The notes under the pieces were generated by a model, which was given only the letters and a program-made list of their open reading frames with translations, did no database searches and was not told where the DNA came from. The position numbers and the translations under genes are program-made. Of a stretch of 64,000 nucleotides of DNA, positions 55,392 through 64,000 are shown in pieces (the first letter of the stretch is position 1; every line of letters starts with the position of its first letter). This DNA is from Metridium senile (lineage: Eukaryota; Cnidaria; Anthozoa; Actiniaria; Metridiidae). Where the stretch lies: NCBI GenBank assembly GCA_949775045.1, contig OX459108.1, forward strand, positions 13,105,711-13,169,710. The letters run 5' to 3'.

Positions 55392-55694
55392 TATACACCT
55401 ATTTCAAAAAAGGTTGTCATCGGCAAAAGCAATAGGCGATAGGTCATTCCAAGACCCAAGTGCACCATGGGTATAATCTAAAGTATCCGCAGAAAAGCTG
55501 TGTCTTCTGGGCATGCACATTTACAATTCTTCGACAAGCCATATAAATCTCCAGCAGAGATCGTTGTTTAGTGGAGCTGGCATGATTGAAAATTTCACGA
55601 TTTTCACGACTTAGGATTATACCTATAGTACACTTGGGTCTTGGAATGACCTATCGCTTTTGGCGATAACAACCTTTTTGAAATAGGTGTATAC
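55392..55694. mobile_element. MITE 2 of an adjacent pair
   Basis: TATACACCTATTTCAAAAAA, GGTTGTCATCGGC and ATAGGTCATTCCAAGACCCA at the left with the near-exact inverse at the right. CAG borders both sides, a possible 3-bp target duplication. Same termini as the elements at 7360 and 55095 but a different interior. Confidence 0.85.
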
Positions 55695-57024
55695 AGCCGA
55701 TGGAAAGGCAAGGAATACATGCATCACCAAAAAAATACCACAAGTTTTGCCTCTACTCTTTGGCTTTTGTACCTACAATTAGTACAGCCTGTGGTAAGGC
55801 CAATAAATATGTCTCAAGTACCCTTGCTTCCAGTACCCGCGGTTACAACTGGTTATGAATTAGCGGGTCTAATATACCAGTGACTACACTAGACAGGTGC
55901 TTAAGAGATCTTTTTATCTTTCTAAAACTATAGTTAAACAACCTGTTTGGACGCAAACGCTTTTAAGAATTAGAAATCAAAAAGTGATACAAGGTTTCAG
56001 TTGAAGAATGTATTCGTTTTCGTTATTCGCCGAACGGCAAGATGACTATCAATGAATACTAATAACCGAGACGGAGTCAAGGTTATTATTCACCGATATT
56101 CACTGAGCCTGAGATGGATATAATTGTTTTAGTATAAAATAAAAAGTGATTATTTCAAAAAGTAAAAATAACCAGCCTTTTTTGAACAAAAACAGTTATT
56201 TTCTCATCTCTAAAACACGCGAAAGGCTGTAGATGATACTACCGGCATGCTCTGCGTTGTTTACTTTGATTTGAGTCGGTGTTGTAATTCATTCGAATTC
56301 AGTCGTATTATACGAGAAAACAACCAAACAAAACGCTAAACGATTTAGCAAGAGCATAAATGCCTATACTCACAACGTAAAATATATCAAATTAATGAAA
56401 TGTCTGATTGCCGATTTTCATGGTCCACGACTTCAGTTTTTCGCGCAATGCATGCTCGTAGATGACAATGAGTCTTTAACCAAAAGTTGATGAGCATATC
56501 AAAATTTGTAAGTATTTTGAAGCGCAATCATACAATTTGACCTTATATATCCGTGCGCTATCTACGTCCGTGATGCGTGGATTTAGCGAGACGGGGCCGG
56601 CCGGCCGTGACGCGTGATCAATCCCCGTCATTCACCCCTCTAGTTTTGTTACCCTGATTCTTCAGTTCCACCACGGGCTGTAGGATATTCTTTGCTTCGA
56701 GTCGTGAGCAATGTTTGTTAGTGGACTAAATAAAACACAACATACTCACTTGAGGATCAATAAAACATGAATTTACTGTCGTTTGTGTTCATTTTCCTTC
56801 TGTGTTTAAACGATAACAACGAAACCCCGGCCATCTTGAACATACTAGTTATTAGTCCTATCGTCCGATGGCAGAGCGCGGTCCTGGCCCGGGCTAAAAC
56901 AGGAAGCCCAAACGCTATATCTCCCCGTGTACTAAATACTAACAGGGTAGTATCTCAGTGTATATTCCCAATAGAAACTATCACACTGTGGTAACACTAT
57001 ATAGTGCCATAGCAGATCAAGGCG
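55695..57024. other. No gene; dispersed repeat copy
   Basis: 55700-55800 is the fourth 95-bp repeat unit. 56275-56440 matches 50585-50735. A 75-residue open frame at 56767 (MNLLSFVFIFLLCLNDNNET start) has a signal-like beginning but no recognisable domain and includes a GGAAGCCCAAACG transposon word. I do not call it. Confidence 0.4.
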
Positions 57025-57568
57025 ATAGAGCGAAAACACTTACAACCATGAAATAAAAACTAAATAGTTACTAACTAATAGTTTCTATTTAGTGACTATT
57101 TACTCAACCAGAAACATCAAATACAAAAGGAAATACGTCATTACAACTTTACTTGTCTTTGATATAGACTAATAGTCATTAAATAAGAACTTTATATAGA
57201 AGCAATATAATCTTAATGTGATCTAATTGTGCCATACAAGAACCAACGGAACTTACGATCAAATAAACAACATCTTCTAAAGGTCCCTAACTCAAGAACG
57301 ACTACTTTTGGTGACCGTGCTTTTTCAGTCGGTGCACCCAGTTTATGGAACACTATCCCCATGGACATTAAGAATGCACCGTCAATTGACATTTTCAAGA
57401 AAAAAATTAAAACTTATCTTTTTAAAGAGAACTAATATATATCAATCAATTTTTACTATTTTTTCTAAATTATTTTATCAATCTTGTAATAATATATTTG
57501 TTAGTGTATATATATTTTTATATTGTAAAAGCATTGAGATTTTTAAATGCGTATTTTCAAGAATTAAA

Positions 57569-57626
<58 letters not shown>

Positions 57627-57651
57627 TCATAGATAAAGTGTTTTCTCTCTA
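57025..57651. mobile_element. TAGAGCGAAAACACT MITE split by a LINE 3' end
   Basis: Left end ATAGAGCGAAAACACTTACA, right end AAGTGTTTTCTCTCTA. The MITE interior is seen at 57025-57200 and the last 25 bp. Between them sits the LINE fragment 57229-57626 with its ATT tail, so the LINE inserted into an existing MITE. Confidence 0.75.
57229..57435 (+). pseudogene. LINE reverse-transcriptase C-terminal fragment
   Basis: The 68 codons contain QHLLKVPNSRTTTFGDRAFS, VGAPSLWNTIPMDIKNAP and FKKKIKTYLFKEN before TAA. This is the conserved end of CR1/L2-like RT proteins. An AT-rich 3' UTR (ending AAGAATTAAA) and an (ATT)n tail at 57568-57626 follow. 5'-truncated and dead, but the short frame is intact. 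Confidence 0.85.
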
Positions 57652-58124
57652 GCCTCGCCGGAAAATAGTAATTACTCTATTCAATCTATATCGTAGTATC
57701 TTTATAAACAATTGACAAAATGAGGATGTGCCAACGCAATGTGCCAAACACATCGTAACTAGAGACCACCAGACATACAATTAGAACCACTGAGACAGGA
57801 TAAAATTAGACTTCCCCACTGATCAATCATTTCTAAATTTAACATTAATTTTATTAAAAGGTTTAGAAAAAAGATGTTCTTAGATGAGACTGCATTTCGA
57901 AAGAACTGGTTTCTCGTCTCCCCCGCAGCCATTTTTGGTGTCGTAACATAGAAAGGGAGCCGCGTTGCGTGTTCAGGGTGTTGTCTATCTGGTTTTCTGC
58001 TATACATCAAAACACAATATAGTCATAATCAAGGCGCTTCCATAATAATAATATTTTGTTTGAACAACATAAATAGGAAATGTTGACAATATCATCATTA
58101 GTTACTATACCAGCACCAGACTGA
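57652..58124. other. No gene seen
   Basis: The 83-residue minus-strand open frame at 57759 has no recognisable domain. Nothing else. Confidence 0.35.
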
Positions 58125-58500
58125 ATGCATTACGTCTTCTTTATTATTCAGATTTTTTAATCTCTTTTTTGAAGAGGACAATCTCGCCTTGGCGTCATTT
58201 TACTATAAGTACCAGAATGCTTTACGTCTTTCCTTTATCACTGATTTAATCCCTGTTAAACAATTGGTACTAATTATTTCATAAAAGAAAGTAGGAAAGG
58301 CATGCTTGTCTTTAAAGTAGACGACATAGAAAGGATCGACATTCTCGCCTTGGCGTCATTTTACTACCAATATACCAGAATGCTTTACGTCTTTCCTTTC
58401 TTATTCAGATTCTTTAATCCCTCTTTTGAATGGTTGAACAATAATTGGCACTAATTATTTCACAAAAGAAAATACGAAAGGCATGCTTATCTTTCAAATA
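58125..58500. repeat. Direct duplication, two copies of about 180 bp
   Basis: Both copies contain CTCGCCTTGGCGTCATTTTA, CTA...TACCAGAATGCTTTAC, a GTCTTTCCTTTC/ATC block, TTTAATCCC, ACTAATTATTTCA and AAGGCATGCTT.TCTTT. They are moderately diverged (short indels). Confidence 0.8.
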
Positions 58501-58506
58501 GAAATA

Positions 58507-58645
58507 GAAACTAGCGAGCAAACTAGTATAGGCTGCGTCGGTGTTTGATATCAACGATAGGTAATAGAATGAAATTTGTAACACCGTAAAAAATGTTGAC
58601 TTAACTTTACTGACGTTTCGAGCTTTAGCCCTTCGTCGTCGGAGT
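58507..58645 (-). mobile_element. CGAAACGTC-type repeat, near full length
   Basis: GAAACTAGCGAGCAAACTAG to GAGCTTTAGCCCTTCGTCG. Same unit as 38150-38290. A copy in the opposite orientation stands 200 bp away at 58852, so the pair forms an inverted arrangement. Confidence 0.85.
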
Positions 58646-58851
58646 TCTTTCTATTTGTGTTTTTTCCATTGTGTCAATCAATGTTTCATGTTTCCAGGAT
58701 ACAAGTAGATCTGGAAAAAATGATTACTTATTATAGCATCACGTCCAATCTTTGAAACGCTCATCATGCATTTTCAAAACATTTTCAACATTAATATATA
58801 TCATCATCATCATCATCATTATTATTATCATTATCATATTCCTTTTTTAGG

Positions 58852-59146
58852 CTCCGACGAAGGGCTAAAGCTCGCGAAACGTCAGTAAAGTTAAGTCAAC
58901 ATTTTTTACGGTGTTACAAATTTCATTCTATTACCTATCGTTTATATCAAACACCGACGCAGTCTATACTAGTTTACTCTCTAGTTTCTATTTTTTTACG
59001 CGGTGTTATAAATTTCATTCTATTACCTATCAATTATATCAAACACCGACGCAGCCTATACTAGTTTACTCGCTAGTTTCTATTTTTTACTGTGTTACAA
59101 ATTTCATTCTATTACCTATCGTTTATATCAAACACCGACGCAGCCT
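58852..59146 (+). mobile_element. Head-to-tail trimer of the CGAAACGTC-type repeat
   Basis: The first copy (58852-58990) has the hammerhead-like block with a CG insertion (GCTCGCGAAACGTC). The second (about 58998-59085) and third (59092-59146) hold only the 3' part and are joined by CTAGTTTCTATTTTTTAC. The third is cut by the MITE at 59147. Such joins resemble the partial tandem copies of Penelope-like insertions. Confidence 0.8.
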
Positions 59147-59477
59147 ATAGAGTGAAGGCATTTAACCCGTGAAATAGAAATTGCTTGCTAAAGTGTAATA
59201 GTCAAATAGACTCAAAAGAAAACAATGGAATTCTAGACTGCTAAGGTGTATTAGTCTAACATCTATTTCACGGGTTAGAGTGGTTTTCATTAACCCGTGA
59301 AACACACTTTAGCGTAATATGCTTTATTTCACTTTATTACACTTTCACTTTGTGTTTTATAATCATTTGTTCAATATATAGCTAGCACTATTACACAGTA
59401 ATACACTTTATTACTCTTTCCCTATTACACTTTGTTTCACAGGTTAATGAAAACCACTCTAAATGACTTCACTCTAC
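59147..59477. mobile_element. MITE (TAGAGTGAAGGCATTTAACC type) carrying a second MITE
   Basis: Outer ends: TAGAGTGAAGGCATTTAACC and AAATGACTTCACTCTA. The outer body matches 22617-22765 up to CACGGGTTA, where the inner element begins. Confidence 0.85.
59278..59460. mobile_element. Inner MITE with GAGTGGTTTTCATTAACC ends
   Basis: GAGTGGTTTTCATTAACCCG at the left; GGTTAATGAAAACCACTC at the right. The insertion point is a TA in the outer MITE, present on both sides of the inner one. It ends about 180 bp later, just before AAATGACTTC. Confidence 0.9.
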
Positions 59478-60254
59478 TAGTAATTTACTGGCTAGTTTCT
59501 ATTCATCATTATCCTTACTTTACTGATTTGTAAGCATCATTACTATCACCATTAATCGTTTTCAAGTGTCACTATATTGATTCAATGCGAATAATTAATG
59601 ATAAATAAAGATTTTCTAAAAATAAAACAAACCTAAGATATAAATAATCATAATATCGATATTAAATATATTTAAGTGTTTATGATGAAAATATTTAAAC
59701 ACTTTTTCTATTTATAGCATATCTAAAACTGCGCGCTATCGTTTAAAAGCATGAAAACAGCAGAAAAGGATGTATTTCCATTGTAGTTTTACACATTTCT
59801 GTGCTCAGTGTAAAATGATTCAAAAGTTAGCAATTTCGTAAAAATTTATTCCATATATAATTGAATGAGGTATATCACAATGAAAACAGCAGAACAAAAG
59901 AAAATGATTCATCTTCAATTCTCATTTGCATGCTACACACACAAATTGAGTCCAAAGCAGTCCCTTGAGGAACCCCTTGAGCTGTTGCACTCGAAAATTA
60001 CTCAAATACTTATCAGATTGAACGATTTTATCAACACTACATGCTAAACCCTCGGCAGACGGTCACGGAACACTGTCAATCGACGTCGTTTTTTTTTTCC
60101 TTTCGCGGTTTTACTGTGAAAGACAGGCAAAAGAATCTAGTGGAGTGTTTACTGTAGGGAAATAAATAATACAAGGACAGACGAAATCAATTCAGCTGAA
60201 AAAATGACTAGCAAAGAATATGTCGCGAGTAGATTTTAAACAAACATTTTTATC
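59478..60254. other. No gene seen
   Basis: AT-rich sequence. The open frame at 59865-60047 is unsupported. Confidence 0.35.
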
Positions 60255-60293
60255 GCCTGATGAAGCTAGACTAGCAGTCAAACGTACATCGCG
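60255..60293 (+). ncRNA. Decayed hammerhead-like motif
   Basis: CTGATGAAGCTAGACTAGCA, then GTCAAACGTACATCGCGGTC. It is a relative of 5831-5873. The required GAAA has become CAAA, and an ACA insertion separates the stem I strand, so it is not expected to cleave. Confidence 0.45.
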
Positions 60294-60886
60294 GTCGTTT
60301 TTGCGACATTCGTTCGACAAATGGATAACATACTAATTATCTCATGTCAACGATGAAAAATCTTTATAATTTTACATTTTTTATACTTTGATTGAGATGC
60401 TATTATCGTGATTTTCGTGAAAAATGGCAGAGGAACGTATACTCGAAACTAAAACTGTGTTACGAGCTGCCTCTAGAAGAAAAAACTTTACAAAAAATGT
60501 GTCACCCACACTACTTACAATTTACATAAACGTGTAAATGTTTGTTAAACTATAAGGATTAATTAGTGGATCTCAATTACTTAAAACCCTCTACAACATC
60601 ATATTGAAGCAAATTGAAGTCACTTAGAGAAATTCACGCAAATTATATGATTAAAACATCTGATTCATCTCTCCGAACTAAATAAAGACTCTCTATCTCA
60701 AATATGCAGTATAAAAAAAATAGTTGAATTTAGAATTTGAATGTCGTGTCTAAAAAAAGATTTTGTTTACAAAATATATCAAGCTGATCTATTTTTAGAT
60801 GTTTTGGTAGAAAAGCAAGTTCCCTAATTCGCTTCACTGATCATGAAACAATAGAAATCAATTCAAGTCAAGGCTGGAGCAGATAA
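60294..60886. other. No gene seen
   Basis: AT-rich sequence with no coding or repeat signal I can support. Confidence 0.35.
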
Positions 60887-61076
60887 ATGAAACTAGCGAG
60901 TAAACTAGTATAGGCTGCGTCGGTGTTTGATATAAACGATAGGTAATAGAATGAAATTTGTAACACAGTAAAAAAAAGAAATAGAAACTATTGAGTAAAC
61001 TAGTATAGGCTGCGTCGGTGTTTGATATAAACGATAGGTAATATAATGAAATTTGCAACACCGTAAAAAAATGTTG
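60887..61076 (-). mobile_element. Head-to-tail dimer of the CGAAACGTC-type repeat
   Basis: Two copies of the 3' part (60888-60970 and 60983-61076) share GAGTAAACTAGTATAGGCTG, CGTCGGTGTTTGATATAAAC and GATAGGTAATA. Neither retains the hammerhead-like block. Confidence 0.85.
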
Positions 61077-61239
61077 ACAGGGTGGGCAGTTTTTTGGTGC
61101 GGGCTATTTTTTGCCCTAAAGGCTGTGCAGGATTTGCTTTCACTATGCCCGATACTTTTTCCGTCTTTTTTTCGTTGTGCAAGTGCTCAATTCAACTTCC
61201 CCCTCCTTCCTCTTAAAACTCGAATGAAAATCGATTGCT

Positions 61240-61880
61240 TGTTATACTGATTTGTTTGGTATTGATATTCAGTTTGCCTTTAAATAGCTTGTGTCTACGG
61301 TAGCTCGAACGAAAATCGATTAATTTGCATTACACATTTTTTTAAATTTTATACTTTTTGATAACTCATCCTCGGGAGCTCGAACGAAAATCGATTGATT
61401 TGGATGCACCATAGGTTTACTTGATTTTTTTTTGCCTTCGATAGCTCGCCAGCTCGGAACGGCTCGAACACAAATCGATTGTTTTAATTTGGATGCATCA
61501 TACATTTATTTGAGTTTTTTTTCCTTCGCAAGCTCGCCAGCTCGGAACGGCTCGAACAAAAATCGATTGATTTGGATGCACTATACATTTACTTGAGTCT
61601 TTTTCCTTCCATAGCTCGCCAGCTCGGAATGGCTCGAACAAAAATCGATTGATTTAATTTGGATGCACTATACATTTACTTGAGTTTTTTTCCTTCGATT
61701 GCTCGCAAGCTCGGAACGGCTCGAACGAAAATCGATTGATTTGGATGCACTATACATTTACTTGAGTTTTTTTCCTTCCATAGCTCGCCGGCTCGGAATG
61801 GCTCGAACAAAAATCGATTGATTTGATTTGGATGCACTATGCATTTACTTGAGGGTTTTTTTCTTCAAATTAAAGCTCGC
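61240..61880. repeat. 80-120 bp tandem repeat upstream of mos
   Basis: Units contain AGCTCGCCAGCTCGGAACGG, CTCGAACAAAAATCGATTGA, TTTGGATGCACTATACATTT and ACTTGAGTTTTTTTCCTTCG. About seven copies, spacing 80-120 bp, with ATCGATTG and GCTCGAACG conserved best. It ends about 600 bp before the mos start. Confidence 0.85.
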
Positions 61881-62494
61881 GACTTCGGAACCAAACAACT
61901 CTTGCACTTTTCGTAGAGGCAACCTCCATAATACGAACTGAATGGTCGATATATCCGGCGTATTTTGCTGGACTAATTTCCTTGCTGGCTTTTTTTGTGA
62001 ATTTAGTAATGAATAATTGAATAAGCTCCAGGTCTTGTGACCTAATATTAGTTAATAGGAAAAGGTTGAATTAACATGGAGTTTTTAATTATATTTCAAA
62101 CAGATAAAACTAATCTCACAGCCTACGAGAAAATGCAAAGTTTCCCGGCATAGTAAATACATTAAATGAAAATTGGCACGTCTGCCTAACGTGCAATGCA
62201 CGGTCCTGTCACGCCTTCTTACGGGTGACATAGTACAAACACTTCAATCACGCGCTCTGATTGGTTCAGGATTTAAATGTCAGTCTATGCTACTAGTCAC
62301 CAGCTGGCCCAACATCAGCTGAAGATCGCTTCAAACACTTCATTTCTTTCAGTGGAAGTTGCAGGCAACTTCAAGGGAAGAAAATACTACACTATAACAC
62401 AACGAAGCTGGTCTTCTACGCATTCCAAACTGGATTTGCGCTTGTAAACACTAAATCCTCATTTAGAGGTAGGGTTCTTTTCAGAATTTAAACG
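61881..62494 (+). promoter_or_regulatory. Mos 5' flank
   Basis: GCGCTCTGATTGG (about 62252-62264) holds an inverted CCAAT word about 230 bp before the start codon. No TATA box is clear. Just before the ATG, TTCTTTTCAG with 13 bases to ATG resembles a splice acceptor, so the 5' UTR may contain an intron. Motif inference only. Confidence 0.35.
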
Positions 62495-63439
62495 ATGCTA
62501 CAGAGTAATTTTCTGGGCCATCGGAGTCTCTCTGAGCAGCTCTGGGGAACAAAGGAGGGAGATCGGCGGCCTTTTGTCCAGGATATTGAGATATTGTCAG
62601 AGGATGAGCGAACTCTAGTTCATGTTGGCAAAATCCTCGGCACTGGAGGATTTGGGAAAGTCTACGAGGGGAAGTATAGAGGACGAAAAGTTGCCGTCAA
62701 AAAGCTCCACGCAAACTCGAAAAGCCCAAGAGCAGTGTTGCAGAGCTTTCAAGCAGAAACAACAATAATGTCCTTTTCGCATCCCAATATCGTCAGAACA
62801 CTAGCTGCATCTTCCACCGAGTTACCACTAAGCACTCGTTTGATAGTCATGGAGTTCGCAGGAAATAAAACTTTGCGTAATATCATCAATGATGAAAAAG
62901 AACTTATAGATGAAAAACGGAGACTGAAATTTGGTTTGCATTTAGGTAGCGCTTTAGAGTTCCTTCATGAAAGGGAAATTGCCCATTTGGATGTCAAGCC
63001 AGCTAACATTCTAGTTGACGATCATGATGTATGTAAATTAGGAGATTTTGGATGTAGTCAAATTGTTGTAGATGGCGACGACGGTCTACCTGCTAGTCCC
63101 ACGTATTCATATTTAACCGGGACATTTGCTTATCGTGCCCCTGAATTACTAAAAGGCGAGGTGCCTACAACACAAGCTGATATGTACTCTATGGGGATAT
63201 GTTTATGGCAATTATTAACAAGGGAACAACCGTATGGCTCCGAGAACTTATACGTCGTTGTATTCGGCGTTGTGGCGTACAATTTAAGACCAATTGTTCC
63301 TAGTACTGACAATAAAATACTACGGGAATATGAGAATTTAATCGAAAAGCTTTGGCAAAGTAATCCGTCTATAAGACCTACAGCATATGACACTATGATA
63401 ACTTTAAGAGGGTTTACTAGTAGGGACATTAACTTATAG
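62495..63439 (+). CDS. mos: Mos-family serine/threonine protein kinase
   Basis: The 314-residue intronless gene encodes a cytoplasmic MAPK kinase kinase that in animals acts in oocytes through MEK and MAPK to drive and arrest meiosis. Seen: glycine loop GTGGFGKVY (49-57), VAVKK with catalytic Lys69, helix C Glu88, catalytic loop HLDVKPANIL (Asp166, Asn171), DFG 184-186, a long activation segment, GTFAYRAPELLKGE (APE 215-217) and DMYSMGICLWQLLTREQPY. HLDVKPANIL, YRAPELLKGE and the late VVAYNLRP are characteristic of Mos. The length equals a kinase domain with a short N-terminus, as in other Mos. Residue 2 is Leu, not the Pro that controls stability in vertebrates. Cnidarians often have several Mos paralogues, so the exact orthologue is open. 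The open frame stops at TAG and no intron is needed. Confidence 0.9.
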   Translation: MLQSNFLGHRSLSEQLWGTKEGDRRPFVQDIEILSEDERTLVHVGKILGTGGFGKVYEGKYRGRKVAVKKLHANSKSPRAVLQSFQAETTIMSFSHPNIVRTLAASSTELPLSTRLIVMEFAGNKTLRNIINDEKELIDEKRRLKFGLHLGSALEFLHEREIAHLDVKPANILVDDHDVCKLGDFGCSQIVVDGDDGLPASPTYSYLTGTFAYRAPELLKGEVPTTQADMYSMGICLWQLLTREQPYGSENLYVVVFGVVAYNLRPIVPSTDNKILREYENLIEKLWQSNPSIRPTAYDTMITLRGFTSRDINL

Positions 63440-64000
63440 AAATTTATAATATCACTGCAGTGCTGTCATTACAGCCTTCCAAAATCAATTAATATCAAAT
63501 TGGAGACATGTTTATATATTCTGATATGGCCAAACTTTTTTAGCAACTTCTTATTCTTTGTAAAATCAGGCTCTACAAAAATCCAAATATAGACTTTGTT
63601 GAACACAGATCGAAACGATCAGGAATTGACGACGTATATTCAAACGAAAAAATATTTTATGAGAAAAAAATGACTCATTATCGAATCTATAGTTTGTAAG
63701 AAATAATTTGTAACTGAAATGTTTAATATTTTCATTATTCCTCGGTTAAATTTCTCTCGTAACACATAATTATCAACACTGTTCAGTATTTACATATTGC
63801 CGATGATTTTTTTTTTTCGTTTCTATTTTTGACTGACATACAAAGCTATCATCTAACGCCAAATATTTGTAGCATAATAACATATAGAATTCATTGTACG
63901 TCTTTATACGTAATAAATGGTTTAGAATAAAAGTAACATTTGATCTTAAAAATTGGAGTTCTGATGGATTTGGAGAGTTTCAAGAAAGGGGTCTCAGACA
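63440..64000 (+). other. Mos 3' UTR and flank
   Basis: AATAAA at 63912-63917 is a plausible polyadenylation signal, giving a 3' UTR near 500 nt. TTTTAT near 63655 resembles a cytoplasmic polyadenylation element, which controls Mos translation in other animals. The distance to AATAAA is larger than typical, so its role is uncertain. No other gene to the window end. Confidence 0.4.

Overview
The window is animal nuclear DNA, most likely from a cnidarian and probably an anthozoan (sea anemone or coral relative). The evidence is spliced genes with GT-AG introns, a single-exon Mos-type kinase, Cys-loop receptor genes, and a dense load of MITEs, 5'-truncated LINEs, Penelope-like elements and simple repeats. 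Some repeat ends, such as GGGGCTGTTTATATG and GGGGCCAGTTGTACGAAGC, look like ones I associate with anthozoan genomes. The species assignment is inference.

Only two genes can be read with confidence. (1) A nicotinic acetylcholine receptor alpha-type subunit lies on the + strand, with seven certain exons from 45318 to 52760 and a probable signal-peptide exon at 40911-40998. It carries the Cys-loop, the agonist-site aromatics, the vicinal Cys pair, four membrane segments and a cation-selective M2. (2) A complete intronless Mos-family serine/threonine kinase lies at 62495-63439 on the + strand. A third locus, a paralogous nicotinic receptor on the - strand, is represented by one exon (2436-2593) and runs off the left edge. 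No metabolic or operon-like linkage exists between these genes.

Layout: 1-2.4 kb, trinucleotide and pentanucleotide arrays plus MITEs; 2.4-2.6 kb, the minus-strand receptor exon; 3-17 kb, MITEs, a Crypton-like first exon (10361), an AT-rich satellite (10.7-12.1 kb) and microsatellites; 17.9-20.1 kb, a minisatellite joined to a LINE reverse transcriptase; 20.3-22.4 kb, a MITE and a decayed Penelope-like element followed by a hammerhead-like fold; 22.9-23.5 kb, a 28-bp minisatellite; 23.9-39.4 kb, nested MITEs, a tRNA-derived SINE and a Mutator-like fragment; 40.9-52.8 kb, the nAChR gene, whose introns are largely simple repeats; 53-61.9 kb, MITEs, LINE ends and tandem repeats; 62.5-63.4 kb, mos.

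Most long open reading frames in the window are artefacts of stop-free tandem repeats. The most interesting signals are several unrelated repeats that fit a hammerhead-ribozyme fold, a tandem duplication of an exon end plus splice donor inside a receptor intron, microsatellites directly after the same splice donor in two paralogous receptor genes, and several nested insertions whose order can be read directly.
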